In this document: positions 17,877-26,471 of the stretch, piece by piece | Numbering within the stretch: the first letter of the stretch is position 1 | Layout: every line of letters starts with the position of its first letter | From: Halomonas sp. DQ26W | GTDB taxonomy: Bacteria > Pseudomonadota > Gammaproteobacteria > Pseudomonadales > Halomonadaceae | Reading direction: 5' to 3' | NCBI RefSeq assembly: GCF_003339685.1 | Contig: NZ_QPKI01000023.1 | Coordinates: 1 to 63,640, forward strand | Length of the DNA: 63,640 nt | Notes under the pieces: model-generated | Told to the model about the DNA's origin: nothing | What the model saw: the letters and a program-made list of their open reading frames with translations, nothing else | Databases searched by the model: none | Program-made: the position numbers and the translations under genes

Positions 17877-18422
17877 ATGAAGAAGGCGCTTTTGACTATG
17901 GTTGGGCTGTTGATCGCGACGTCGGCCTTGGCGACGACTATCTATCGCACCGTCGACTCCCAGGGTAACGTGATCTTCACCGACAGCCCGGACGGGGGCG
18001 GCGAACCGGTTGAGCTGACACCGCTCACCGTAGTGCCGTCCCGAGGTCTTTCGGGTCAGGCAGAGCCGCCCCGCGTGGAGGGCCGCACGCCGCGTCTCAG
18101 CGAGTCCCTGGGCCAGCCGTTCATGCCTTACGATGCCTTTCGTATCGTTTCGCCAGCACATGGCGCCGATCTGGCTGCCAGCTATGCGGGAAACGTGCAG
18201 GTCGAAATTGCCATCGAGCCTGGGCTACGGCCCGACCACCGGGTCCGGCTGCTGGTCGATGGCCGGGTGAGCCAGACTGCGATGCACTCCACTACCTTCA
18301 TGCTTACCGATCTCGATCGTGGCCAGTATGTGATCCAGGCCGAGCTGCTGGACGCCAGCGGGGAGATTCGCCATCGCACCCAGCCGGTGACCCTCCATAT
18401 TCAGCGCACCCCTGTCGGCTGA
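17877..18422 (+). CDS. DUF4124 domain protein, secreted
   Basis: The 181-residue product has a signal peptide (MKKALLTMVGLLIATSALA) and then the DUF4124 motif TTIYRTVDSQGNVIFTDSP. The C-terminal half (FRIVSPAHGADLAASYAGNVQVEIAIEP...) resembles an immunoglobulin-like beta domain found in these proteins. It is probably periplasmic and of unknown function. AAGGAGA lies 11 bp before the ATG. A DUF4124 gene between glnA and ntrB is a conserved arrangement in several gammaproteobacteria, which may mean a role linked to nitrogen status, although this has not been shown as far as I know. Confidence 0.85.
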   Translation: MKKALLTMVGLLIATSALATTIYRTVDSQGNVIFTDSPDGGGEPVELTPLTVVPSRGLSGQAEPPRVEGRTPRLSESLGQPFMPYDAFRIVSPAHGADLAASYAGNVQVEIAIEPGLRPDHRVRLLVDGRVSQTAMHSTTFMLTDLDRGQYVIQAELLDASGEIRHRTQPVTLHIQRTPVG

Positions 18423-18518
18423 GGTAGTAACGGCCACTTGGCTCGCCTGTTTTTTTCGTCCATCTGTGCTCCATGAGAGGTCGTTTGCCGGTGACGCCTT
18501 GGTAGACACTCCGCCTGC

Positions 18519-18533
18519 GCACCATAATGGTGC
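18519..18533. promoter_or_regulatory. NtrC-binding palindrome upstream of ntrB
   Basis: GCACCATAATGGTGC is a near-perfect NtrC consensus palindrome (GCACCA-N3-TGGTGC). It lies about 70 bp upstream of the sigma-54 promoter at 18587–18604, a normal enhancer distance, implying autoregulation of ntrBC. Confidence 0.85.
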
Positions 18534-18586
18534 GCGACATGACTGCCACAATGCCCTGAAGCGGCGCCAAAGCGCGTCTTTCAAAC

Positions 18587-18604
18587 TTGGCGCGTTTCTT
18601 GCTT
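18587..18604 (+). promoter_or_regulatory. Sigma-54 promoter of ntrBC
   Basis: TTGGCGCGTTTCTTGCTT matches the -24/-12 consensus TGGCRCG-N4-TTGCW exactly. The start site would be near 18614, about 90 nt before the ntrB ATG. Confidence 0.85.
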
Positions 18605-18702
18605 CAGCAATGGTTAGCTATGCTGGTCACGAAAACTGCTGTCGTCGCGGCCGTTTCACGGGATGCGCGAAACGGGTGCAGGTTCACACCAAGGGAAGGC
18701 CA

Positions 18703-19749
18703 ATGTACCGACGCCTGATGGAACATCTCACCACCGCGGTGCTGCTGTTGGACGATGAGCTACGGCTGAGTTGGATGAACCCGGCCGCCGAAGCGCTGCT
18801 GGCGGTCAGTCTGGGGCGTGTGAAAGGTATGCGCCTGTCGGCGTTGGTCGCCGAGGATGACGGAATGAGTGCAGTGCTGGCCAAGTCCCGCGATGACGGT
18901 CATCCCTTCACCCAGCGGGAGGTGAGGCTATCCCTCGTCACCGGTGCGGCGATCACCGTCGACTATACCGTCACGCCGCTCTCGTCGGAGGAGCTGCTGG
19001 TCGAAATGGAACCCCGAGACCGTCTGCTGCGTATCTCGCGGGAGGAGGCGCTGCTCAACCGCCAGGAGGCGATCAAGGTGCTGTCGCGCGGGCTGGCCCA
19101 TGAGGTGAAGAATCCGCTGGGCGGTATTCGCGGCGCCGCCCAGTTGTTGGAGCGTGACCTCGATGATCCTGATCTGGCCGAGTTCACCCGTATCATCATC
19201 GAGGAGGTGGACCGCCTGCGCGACCTGGTCGACAGCATGCTGGGGCCCAACAAGCTGGTACGCCATGAGCCGCTCAATATCCATAAAGTGCTGGAGCGAG
19301 TACGCGCACTGCTGATTGCCGAGACTCCCGGGGTGCAGGTGGCGCGTGATTACGATCCCAGTCTGCCGGACTTCCCGGGTGATGAGGCGCAGATGATCCA
19401 GGCCGTTCTCAACGTGGCACGTAACGCCGTGGAGGCCATGGCCGAGGCAGGAATCGGCCAGCCGCACTTGCTGATGAGAACTCGGGCACGGCGCCAGTTC
19501 ACGCTGGGTGCCGAACGACACCGCCTGGTCTGTGAGGTGGCGCTGATCGATAACGGTCCCGGTGTCCCAGAAAGTCTGCAGGAGACGCTCTTCTATCCCA
19601 TGGTATCCGGCCGTGCCGAGGGCAGTGGACTGGGATTGTCCATTGCCCAAGGCATCCTGCATCAACATCAGGGTTTGATCGAATGCGAATCCCGCCCTGG
19701 CCATACCGAATTCCGCTTGCTTATTCCCCTGGAGAGGCGCCATGACTGA
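18703..19749 (+). CDS. ntrB: Nitrogen regulation sensor kinase NtrB
   Basis: The 348-residue cytoplasmic histidine kinase/phosphatase controls NtrC phosphorylation in response to PII. An N-terminal PAS domain (residues 1–110) is followed by the H-box GLAHEVKNPLGGIRGAAQLL with the phosphorylated His near residue 132, and by the ATPase N, G1 and G2 boxes (NVARNAVEAM, DNGPGVP, GSGLGLSIAQGI). ATG 18703, preceded by AAGGGAAGG, is chosen over the distant 18466 start. It overlaps ntrC by 8 bp. Sigma-54 and NtrC sites lie just upstream. Confidence 0.96.
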   Translation: MYRRLMEHLTTAVLLLDDELRLSWMNPAAEALLAVSLGRVKGMRLSALVAEDDGMSAVLAKSRDDGHPFTQREVRLSLVTGAAITVDYTVTPLSSEELLVEMEPRDRLLRISREEALLNRQEAIKVLSRGLAHEVKNPLGGIRGAAQLLERDLDDPDLAEFTRIIIEEVDRLRDLVDSMLGPNKLVRHEPLNIHKVLERVRALLIAETPGVQVARDYDPSLPDFPGDEAQMIQAVLNVARNAVEAMAEAGIGQPHLLMRTRARRQFTLGAERHRLVCEVALIDNGPGVPESLQETLFYPMVSGRAEGSGLGLSIAQGILHQHQGLIECESRPGHTEFRLLIPLERRHD

Positions 19750-21151
19750 TGTCGCACGTGTCGCTGTCGTCGATGACGATCGCGCCATTCGCTGGGTGCT
19801 GGAGCGCGCCCTGGCTCAGCCCGACCTCGACGTCGAATGTATCGAGCGGGCCGACCTGGCGCTCAGCCGACTGCTGGACGACCCGCCGGATGTGTTGGTC
19901 ACCGATATCCGCATGCCGGGTATCGATGGCCTGGACCTGATGTCACGGGTGCGGGACGTGCACCCCGACCTGCCGGTCATCGTGATGACCGCGCATTCCG
20001 ACCTGGACAGCGCCGTCGCCTCCTATCAGGGCGGGGCCTTCGAATACCTGCCCAAACCCTTCGACGTCGATGAGGCGCTGGCGCTGGTGCGTCGTGCCGT
20101 GGCCCATGCGCGGGAGCGCAAGCGGCCGGTCAGCGTGCCGGAAGGGCTGGACGCCGAGATCATCGGCGAGGCGCCGGCCATGCAGGAGGTGTTTCGTGCC
20201 ATCGGCCGGCTGTCGCACTCCCACATCACGGTGCTGATCAATGGTGAGTCGGGAACCGGCAAGGAGCGCGTGGCCCGCGCCCTGCATCAGCATAGCCCGC
20301 GGGCTGGCAAGCCGTTCATCGCGCTGAACATGGCGGCAATCCCCCGCGACCTCATCGAGTCCGAGCTATTTGGGCATGAGAAAGGCGCCTTCACCGGGGC
20401 CACCGCCCAGCGCCAGGGACGCTTCGAGCAGGCCGATGGCGGCACCCTGTTTCTCGACGAAATTGGCGATATGCCCGCCGAGACCCAGACCCGACTGCTA
20501 CGGGTACTGGCTGATGGCGAATTCTATCGGGTCGGCGGTCACACCCCGGTGAAGGTGGATGTGCGTATCATTGCCGCGACCCACCAGAATCTCGAGACCC
20601 TGGTTGAGGATGGGCGCTTCCGCGAGGACCTTTTCCATCGCCTCAACGTGATTCGTGTACATCTGCCGAAGCTGGCCGAGCGGCGTGAGGACATCCCGCG
20701 GCTGGCGAGTCACTTCCTCGCCGAGGCGGCCAAGGAGCTGACTAGCGATGTCAAGGTGCTTACCAAAGATGCCGAGACACACCTGACCCGGTTGCCGTGG
20801 CCCGGCAATGTGCGTCAACTCGAGAACACTTGCCGCTGGTTGACGGTGATGGCATCCGGTCGCGAGGTGCTGGTCGAGGACCTGCCGCCGGAGCTGCGTG
20901 AGCCGGACGCGGCGGAGAGCGGCAACGGCGATTGGCGAATCGCGTTTCGCGACTGGGCCGACCGGGCCCTGGCCGCCGGCCATACCCACTTGCTGGAAGA
21001 AGCGGTGCCCGATTTCGAGAAGATCCTGATCGAGACCGCTCTGAAGCATACCGGTGGCCGCAAGGGCGAGGCCGCCGAGCTGCTCGGCTGGGGGCGCAAC
21101 ACACTGACCCGCAAGCTCAAGACGCTGTTGCCGGCCCTGGCGGAGGACTGA
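19742..21151 (+). CDS. ntrC: Nitrogen regulation response regulator NtrC
   Basis: The 469-residue sigma-54-dependent activator has a receiver domain with phospho-acceptor Asp55 (VTDIRMPGIDG), an AAA+ domain with Walker A GESGTGKE (168–175) and the sigma-54-contacting GAFTGA loop (215–220), and a C-terminal Fis-type helix-turn-helix (GGRKGEAAELLGWGRNTLTRKLK). It activates nitrogen-scavenging promoters such as glnA when phosphorylated by NtrB. It overlaps ntrB and is presumably translationally coupled. Confidence 0.97.
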   Translation: MTDVARVAVVDDDRAIRWVLERALAQPDLDVECIERADLALSRLLDDPPDVLVTDIRMPGIDGLDLMSRVRDVHPDLPVIVMTAHSDLDSAVASYQGGAFEYLPKPFDVDEALALVRRAVAHARERKRPVSVPEGLDAEIIGEAPAMQEVFRAIGRLSHSHITVLINGESGTGKERVARALHQHSPRAGKPFIALNMAAIPRDLIESELFGHEKGAFTGATAQRQGRFEQADGGTLFLDEIGDMPAETQTRLLRVLADGEFYRVGGHTPVKVDVRIIAATHQNLETLVEDGRFREDLFHRLNVIRVHLPKLAERREDIPRLASHFLAEAAKELTSDVKVLTKDAETHLTRLPWPGNVRQLENTCRWLTVMASGREVLVEDLPPELREPDAAESGNGDWRIAFRDWADRALAAGHTHLLEEAVPDFEKILIETALKHTGGRKGEAAELLGWGRNTLTRKLKTLLPALAED

Positions 21152-21182
21152 GCACGCTCGGCGGCTAGCCTGTTTGACAAGG

Positions 21183-21206
21183 GTAAAGGCCGAGCGTGGC
21201 CTTTAC
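21183..21206 (+). terminator. Hairpin downstream of ntrC
   Basis: GTAAAGGCC pairs perfectly with GGCCTTTAC around a 6-nt loop, 31 bp after the ntrC stop. No U tract follows, so this is a weak terminator or a processing hairpin. Confidence 0.5.
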
Positions 21207-21252
21207 TGCTGCTGTGGTGCCAGAATGGAGGCTTCAAGGAGAGAGGTAGCCC

Positions 21253-22587
21253 ATGACGCAGATGCACTGGCAGCGCTTGCTCGACCCGTCGCGACTCTAC
21301 GGTGGCCGGGCCGGGCGTGACGAGATCGGCCGCAGCCCCTTCCACAAGGATCATGACCGGATCGTCTTCTCCGGCTCCTTTCGTCGCCTGGGACGCAAGA
21401 CTCAGGTGCACCCCCTGACCGACAACGACCACATCCACACCCGGCTGACCCATTCGCTAGAGGTAGGCTGTGTGGGGCGCTCGCTGGGCATGATCGTCGG
21501 CGAGCTGTTGCGCGAGCGGCTGCCGGAGTGGATCACCCCGGCCGACATGGGCGTCATCGTGCAGGCGGCATGCCTGGGGCACGACATCGGCAACCCGCCC
21601 TTTGGCCATGCCGGCGAGTATGCCATCCGCGACTGGTTCAAGTGTGCCGAAGCCGATGGCAGTGGGCTGCTCAAGGGACTGACGGAGCCTGAGCGCGCCG
21701 ACCTGCTCACCTACGAGGGCAATGCCCAAGGGTTCCGGGTGGTCACCCAGATCGAGTATAACCAGTTCGGTGGCGGTATGCGGCTGACCACGGCAACGCT
21801 GGGGACCCTGCTGAAGTACCCCTGGACCGTGGAACACGGCGGCAGTGCCGGCAAGTTCGGCAGCTATCAAAGCGAGAAGGCACTGCTGGCCGAAGTGGCT
21901 GACCGCCTGGGCCTGCTGCCCCGAGGCGAGGGACGCTGGTGTCGTCACCCGCTGGCCTGGCTGGTCGAGGCGGCAGACGACATCTGCTACGCTCTGCTCG
22001 ACCTGGAAGACGGACTGGAGATGGGCATCCTGCGTTTCGATGAGGTGGCCGACGTGCTGTTGCAGATCGCCGGTGACGCCCCGCCGGATTACGCCGCCAT
22101 GGAGCGCAGCGGCGTCTCCCAACGTCGTCGCATTGCCGCCCTGCGCGGCGCGGCCATGGAGCGAGCGGTCAACGACGTGGGGGCGGTCTTCGTCGACCAT
22201 GAGACGGCGCTGCTAAACGGCACCCTGACCAGCGACCTGCTGGAGCTCTGCCATCCCGACCTGGGCTGGGGTGTGGCGGCGGCCAAGCAGCTGGCCCGCG
22301 AGCGTATCTTTCAGAACGAGCGCAAGGCCAAGCTGGAGATCGGCGCCTACACCACTCTGGGTATTCTGCTGGAAGCCTTCATTGGCGCGGCCCATGAGCT
22401 GCACTACACCGGCGAGTCGAGCTTCAAGCACCAGCGGGTGCTGGCGTTGGTCGGCGAGAACACGCCGCGCCCCTCCTGGTCGTTGTATGACAGTTATCGG
22501 CGCATGCTCGACTTCATCGGCGGCATGACCGACCACTACGCCGTTGACCTGGCCCAGGAAATGGGCGGTCGACTGCGGGGGGACTGA
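21253..22587 (+). CDS. dgt: Deoxyguanosinetriphosphate triphosphohydrolase-like protein
   Basis: The 444-residue HD-domain enzyme hydrolyses dNTPs, classically dGTP, to the nucleoside and tripolyphosphate. Visible motifs are FRRLGRKTQV, the metal ligands of HTRLTHSLEV (near residue 60), and the HD pair in ACLGHDIGNPPFGHAGE (near residue 116). The C-terminus lacks extra domains. It belongs to the Dgt family, some members of which restrict phages by depleting dNTPs; nothing here specifically shows a defence role. GGAGAGAGG precedes the start. Confidence 0.9.
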   Translation: MTQMHWQRLLDPSRLYGGRAGRDEIGRSPFHKDHDRIVFSGSFRRLGRKTQVHPLTDNDHIHTRLTHSLEVGCVGRSLGMIVGELLRERLPEWITPADMGVIVQAACLGHDIGNPPFGHAGEYAIRDWFKCAEADGSGLLKGLTEPERADLLTYEGNAQGFRVVTQIEYNQFGGGMRLTTATLGTLLKYPWTVEHGGSAGKFGSYQSEKALLAEVADRLGLLPRGEGRWCRHPLAWLVEAADDICYALLDLEDGLEMGILRFDEVADVLLQIAGDAPPDYAAMERSGVSQRRRIAALRGAAMERAVNDVGAVFVDHETALLNGTLTSDLLELCHPDLGWGVAAAKQLARERIFQNERKAKLEIGAYTTLGILLEAFIGAAHELHYTGESSFKHQRVLALVGENTPRPSWSLYDSYRRMLDFIGGMTDHYAVDLAQEMGGRLRGD

Positions 22588-22666
22588 ACGATGTGAAGAC
22601 CCACCTGGACCGCGGCCGCTTGGTCTTTGGCTAGCCATCGCCGCCTTCGATCGAGCCGCGACCAGT

Positions 22667-23581
22667 TTAGATGGAGGGGGCATTCAGCGGCGTGTTCTTC
22701 TCCAGTTCGGCGGCACGTTCGATAAGCGCCGCGATCACCTTGTCGTGCATGTCGTCATCGATATGCCCCAGCGTTTTCTCGCCCAGTTGCTGGGCCAGCG
22801 ACTCGCCGCTCACCACCATCAGCCCCTCCGGCGTGCCGGCACAGATGATGTCCCAGCCGGGCAGGGTCAGCACCCCCAGGATGGGGACCGGTGCCCCGCA
22901 ACGGCTCTCAAGCCACTCGCCCAACCAGCGAGTAGCGCGCAGGGTCTTTGTCAGGGGGCGCTGTTCGCTCCAGCCGGGGAAGCGGAGGCGCTTTGGCTCA
23001 ACGGTCACCACATTGATCTCGCGCCCATCCGCCGTGAAGGGCCGGGTGCGGGCGCGGGTCTCGACGACGAAGACGCCGTGGGGTGTGACGGCCACATGGT
23101 CGATGGTATCGGTGTCGGTTGGCACGTCGTGGAAGACATAGTAGGGGTGCGCCTCGGGGTGGATCAGCCGCTCCAGCTCCTGGCCCACGGCTAGTTCGCA
23201 GGCTAGGCCCAGCTTGATGCGACGGATCAGCTGGAAGTCACGGATCAGCAGGAAGCAGTAGACCAGCACCAGTACGGTGCTGAGCGCGCCGTAGAGGGCC
23301 CATTCCAGCCAGTTCTGACGATTGGCAAAGAGCATGCGGCCCATGCCATAGACCAGCGGCGCTAGGGACAGGATCGGCCCCAGGGCGCCGTCCAGGAACA
23401 GGGCGGCGAAGGCGCGGTCGAGTCTGTCGCGCAGGGCCTGGCCGGGTTCCCTCAGGGGACGGGCGTTGAACGGTGAGCGCACCCGGGCATCGTGCAGGTT
23501 GCGCAGGGCGATCACGATCACCGCCATTGCCCCGAGGGGAAACAGGAAGATCAGAGGGAGCAGGTATTCTAGCCAGGCCAT
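22667..23581 (-). CDS. NERD-domain membrane protein
   Basis: The 304-residue protein has an N-terminal membrane segment (LLPLIFLFPLGAMAVIVIAL), two further hydrophobic segments (residues ~65–85 and ~100–125), and a C-terminal nuclease-related domain (NERD): YYVFHDVPTDTDTIDHVAVTPHGVFVVETR resembles the restriction-endonuclease-like core with DHVAV and the E-T-R version of the catalytic E-x-K. The terminal Lys of the usual ETK is Arg here, so catalysis is uncertain. ATG 23581 is selected because the upstream extension to 23653 is not hydrophobic or family-like. Function unknown. Confidence 0.75.
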   Translation of the reverse strand: MAWLEYLLPLIFLFPLGAMAVIVIALRNLHDARVRSPFNARPLREPGQALRDRLDRAFAALFLDGALGPILSLAPLVYGMGRMLFANRQNWLEWALYGALSTVLVLVYCFLLIRDFQLIRRIKLGLACELAVGQELERLIHPEAHPYYVFHDVPTDTDTIDHVAVTPHGVFVVETRARTRPFTADGREINVVTVEPKRLRFPGWSEQRPLTKTLRATRWLGEWLESRCGAPVPILGVLTLPGWDIICAGTPEGLMVVSGESLAQQLGEKTLGHIDDDMHDKVIAALIERAAELEKNTPLNAPSI

Positions 23582-23695
23582 CGGGGGTCCGTCCTTGCCT
23601 GTTATAGTGACGTGAGCATGACATTCTAGACAACGTTCCACCAGAAGAGCCATGTTGTTCTGATGAAGGCGGCTGCAGAAGACTGCGGAGAGACG

Positions 23696-24556
23696 ATGCG
23701 CGACCTGCCAATTCCCCAGGCGGCTTCACGACTGGCGGACTTCCTGACCCGTTACCCACGCCTGACGGTATTGACCGGTGCCGGGGTAAGCACCGACAGC
23801 GGCATCCCGGATTACCGTGATGCCAGCGGTGCCTGGAAGTGCGCGCCGCCGATGCAGCACCAGCAGTTCATGAACAGCCATGCATCACGGCAGCGTTACT
23901 GGGCGCGTGCCCTGGTCGGCTTTCGTACCCTGCACCGGGCCCGCCCGGGTATCGCTCACACGGTACTGGCGCAACTGGAAGCCGAGGGGCTCGTGGCGGG
24001 GGTAATTACCCAGAACGTGGATGGGCTGCACCAGAAAGCCGGCTCACGTCGGGTCATCGACCTGCATGGCCGCGCCGAACAAGTGCGCTGCATGCAGTGT
24101 GGGGCGCTGCGCATGCGTCATGACCTGCACACCGAGTTGGCCGAACGAAACCCGCATTGGCTGGACAGAGAGGCAGCGGTCCGGCCCGACGGCGATGCGA
24201 GCCTGGAAGCCGACTTTTCCGCCTTTCAGGTGCCCGGTTGTCGTCGCTGCGGCCAGGGGATCTGGAAGCCCGACGTGGTCTTCTTCGGCGACAATGTTCC
24301 CGGTGAACGGGTGGCGCGTGCCACTGCGATGGTTGACGAGGCCGGTGCGCTGCTGGTCGTGGGTTCTTCGCTTATGGTCTATTCGGGCTACCGCTTCGCC
24401 CGGCAGGCATTCCGCGCCAGCAAGCCTATCGCCTGCCTTAACCTGGGGCACACCCGGGCCGATGCGCTCTATTCGCTGAAGGTCGAGGCGCCGGTGGGCG
24501 ACACGCTGGGTGCCCTGGCGGCGGCTCTTACGGGCACGGGGAAAGCGGCAGGGTGA
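23696..24556 (+). CDS. NAD-dependent protein deacylase, Sir2 family
   Basis: The 286-residue sirtuin removes acyl groups from lysines using NAD. It shows the Rossmann-like TGAGVSTDSGIPDYR motif (near residue 31), catalytic region TQNVDGLHQKAG, HG (DLHGRAEQV), the zinc cysteines CMQC and CRRC, and the VVGSSLMVYSGYRFA C-terminal strand. ATG 23696 has GGAGAGA upstream; the in-frame ATG at 23663 has no ribosome-binding site. It is divergent from the NERD protein gene. Confidence 0.92.
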   Translation: MRDLPIPQAASRLADFLTRYPRLTVLTGAGVSTDSGIPDYRDASGAWKCAPPMQHQQFMNSHASRQRYWARALVGFRTLHRARPGIAHTVLAQLEAEGLVAGVITQNVDGLHQKAGSRRVIDLHGRAEQVRCMQCGALRMRHDLHTELAERNPHWLDREAAVRPDGDASLEADFSAFQVPGCRRCGQGIWKPDVVFFGDNVPGERVARATAMVDEAGALLVVGSSLMVYSGYRFARQAFRASKPIACLNLGHTRADALYSLKVEAPVGDTLGALAAALTGTGKAAG

Positions 24557-24647
24557 CGGGTTCGTCCGGAGCATGCGCTTCCAGCAGAGCCAGCAACCCC
24601 AGTGCCGGCTTGCCCAGTGGGGGCGCCGCAACCGTCGTGTCGTGCAT
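24528..24647 (-). CDS. Small ORF, 39 codons, downstream of the SUI1-family gene
   Basis: Starting at ATG 24647, directly after AAGGAGTAAAGC, a 39-codon ORF begins MHDTTVAAPPLGKPALG and ends VTLPLSPCP. It is 14 bp downstream of the SUI1-family gene and overlaps the 3' end of the sirtuin gene antisense by 29 bp. The Shine–Dalgarno sequence is excellent and codon use resembles neighbouring genes. No family is recognised; it might be a small protein, a leader or the stub of a truncated gene. Confidence 0.35.
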   Translation of the reverse strand: MHDTTVAAPPLGKPALGLLALLEAHAPDEPVTLPLSPCP

Positions 24648-24661
24648 GCTTTACTCCTTGC

Positions 24662-25036
24662 TTAGCCGCCGGCCAGCTTCACGGTGTAGCCGCTACGCTC
24701 AAGCTCGGCCTTGAGTACCTCGCGATGATCGCCCTGGATCTCGATGATGCCCTCCTTGACGGCACCACCGGTTCCACAGCGTTTCTTGAGACGCTTGGCC
24801 AGGGCCTTCAGTTCAGCATCGGGAAGGGGAATGCCGGCAACCGTGGTCACGCCCTTTCCCTTGCGCCCGCTGGTTTCCCGGCGAATTCGCACGATGCCGT
24901 CGAGTGCCTCGATACGTACCTTCTCGGCGATCTCGGCACAGCGGCAGTCGGCCTGGGGCTGGCGGCAGTCCGGGCAGATATCGCCATACTCGGTGGAATA
25001 GACCAGGCCATTCAGCTGGTCGCGCAGAGAGGCCAT
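24662..25036 (-). CDS. yciH: SUI1/eIF1-like translation initiation factor (YciH type)
   Basis: The 124-residue protein has the SUI1 fold: a cysteine-rich N-terminus (CPDCRQPQADCRC, residues 21–33) followed by VRIRRETSGRKGKGVTTV and KKRCGTGGAVKEGIIEIQGDHR, the eIF1 signature. It probably binds the 30S P-site region and influences start-codon choice. ATG 25036 with AAGGAGCTCCC upstream is preferred over 25144. Confidence 0.92.
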   Translation of the reverse strand: MASLRDQLNGLVYSTEYGDICPDCRQPQADCRCAEIAEKVRIEALDGIVRIRRETSGRKGKGVTTVAGIPLPDAELKALAKRLKKRCGTGGAVKEGIIEIQGDHREVLKAELERSGYTVKLAGG

Positions 25037-25175
25037 GGGAGCTCCTTGTAAAACGCGAGATGGCCAGATGATACCGCTCAAGGACGTGGGCTGCATCGAC
25101 ACAGGCTGTGGGACAATACGGGCAGGGCAGCAAAGGCAGTGCAAGGCGGGAAGAGGAGACGTCGGCCGGCCAGGC

Positions 25176-25874
25176 TCAGCGGCTATAGGCGGCCAGGCGG
25201 TAGTCTTTGGCCCGATGATGGATGAGATGACCGATCACGGTGGGCAGCTGATACATGCTGCTGATCATGATGGCGCCTTCGGGAGTTTCTTCCACATCGG
25301 GGAAGCGATTGAGGTGAATGACCGTCATCCCCGCGTCCAAGGCGGCCTTGACCCCCACCAGGGCATCGTCGATGGCGACGCAGTCCTCGGCTTCGAAGCC
25401 CATCCGATTGGCCGCGTGCAGGTAGAGCCGGGGGTCGGGTTTCCAGCAGTTGGCGGTATAGCCGCTGAAGAGGTTGTTGCCAAAATGCTCGGACAGGCCG
25501 ATTGCCTTGAGAGATGTCTGAATCTTGTTCTCGGGGCCGTTTGACACCACGCCGCTGGAGAAGTCGGCCAGCGCCATCAAGGCCTCGGTAGCACCTGCGA
25601 TTGGGACCAGCTCGGTTGCGAGGCGGCGGTTGAGATTGATCCGCATCTCGCTTTCGGTCTCGGCCAGCCGAAGCGGGTCCACGCTGCCGTAGCGACTTTC
25701 CAGTACTGCCACGATATTGCGAAAGCGGCTACCACGGAATTCGCCGATATAGTCACTGGCCTGAAACGGCAAACCAAGCCGTGTCAAGCTGATGGCCATC
25801 TCGGTGGCAAGCAATGGTTCGCTGTCCACCAGGGTTCCATCACAATCGAACAGCAGGCAGAGGGGACTTGTCAT
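25176..25874 (-). CDS. HAD family phosphatase (YieH/beta-phosphoglucomutase subgroup)
   Basis: The 232-residue HAD superfamily hydrolase has motif I LLFDCDGTLVDSEP (nucleophile Asp at residue 10), motif II VVSNGP near 112, the motif III region CWKPDPRLYLHAA near 143, and motif IV AIDDALVGVKAA. The helical cap between motifs I and II fits subfamily IA, which contains sugar-phosphate and 6-phosphogluconate phosphatases. The substrate cannot be read from sequence. A GAGGGA lies upstream of the ATG. Confidence 0.85.
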   Translation of the reverse strand: MTSPLCLLFDCDGTLVDSEPLLATEMAISLTRLGLPFQASDYIGEFRGSRFRNIVAVLESRYGSVDPLRLAETESEMRINLNRRLATELVPIAGATEALMALADFSSGVVSNGPENKIQTSLKAIGLSEHFGNNLFSGYTANCWKPDPRLYLHAANRMGFEAEDCVAIDDALVGVKAALDAGMTVIHLNRFPDVEETPEGAIMISSMYQLPTVIGHLIHHRAKDYRLAAYSR

Positions 25875-26217
25875 GGCCGAACATCCCTCAATAAGTCAGA
25901 GACTTGTCGAAAAGTAACCATATACCCGTTATCGGCATGTTCTGCAGAAAACTGAATATAAACAACGTAACTTTTAAGAACGCTGTTTCCAAACAGTATT
26001 GCTCGCCACGGCCCTTTCTTCAAGTGCTCGACGAAAGTCGATTTTGTCGGGCGGTTCTGCATGTCAAGTCCGAGCCCGCTCTCTGCAACACCCAGGGTGA
26101 GCGAGACAAGCCGGTGAGATCAAACTACCAGCACTTGGTAAGTGGGAATTCGGCACAACGAGTGAGCCTGACGGCTTGCACAGGAAACTCAAGTTCTGAC
26201 CCATTGGAGGGACAAAC
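25875..26217. other. Intergenic region, AT-rich part
   Basis: This 343-bp stretch separates the HAD gene from the frameshifted small ORF. A 63-codon minus-strand ORF (25871–26062) has no ribosome-binding site and no family resemblance, so it is not called. The segment 25900–26040 is visibly AT-richer than its surroundings. No clear promoter was seen. Confidence 0.5.
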
Positions 26218-26441
26218 ATGATGTTCAAGGAGTCTCTCAAGATACCGGCATTGTTGGTATTTCTTTTGGCCTGACCGCCAGTCCGCTGGCGTTTGTCGAC
26301 TTCCACGATGAAGAGGACGAGCAGGGTGCCGTGCCGGAGCAGATCGCTCCCGAGGCAGGCCCTGATACGGGTTTTGAAACTGGTGCAGAAGACGTCAATC
26401 AACAGGCGGAGTCAGACGAAGCCAGCCAGCAGGACGATTGA
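26218..26441 (+). pseudogene. Small secreted acidic protein gene with a one-base frameshift
   Basis: From ATG 26218 (GGAGGG upstream) the reading is MMFKESLKIPALLVFLLA and then a stop at 26272. The -1 frame from 26271 continues LTASPLAFVDFHDEEDEQG and stays open for 56 codons to TGA 26439–26441. Joined, the two parts make a convincing signal peptide with an ASPLA-type cleavage region, then an acidic mature part rich in Glu, Asp and Gln. The break is one missing base near CTTTTGGCC. It is either a real frameshift mutation or a sequencing error; a classical slippery heptamer is not present. Family unknown. Confidence 0.6.
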
Positions 26442-26471
26442 TCGGCTCCAGCGCTTCTCCCCCGGTTGCCC

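Noticed and set aside
25871..26062. A 63-codon minus-strand ORF upstream of the HAD gene
   Set aside because: No ribosome-binding site, no signal peptide and no family resemblance; its end overlaps the HAD start region, and the stretch looks like an ordinary AT-rich promoter area.
26218..26280. Programmed ribosomal frameshift in the small secreted-protein gene
   Set aside because: No X-XXY-YYZ slippery heptamer or following hairpin or pseudoknot was seen; a one-base deletion or read error is simpler.
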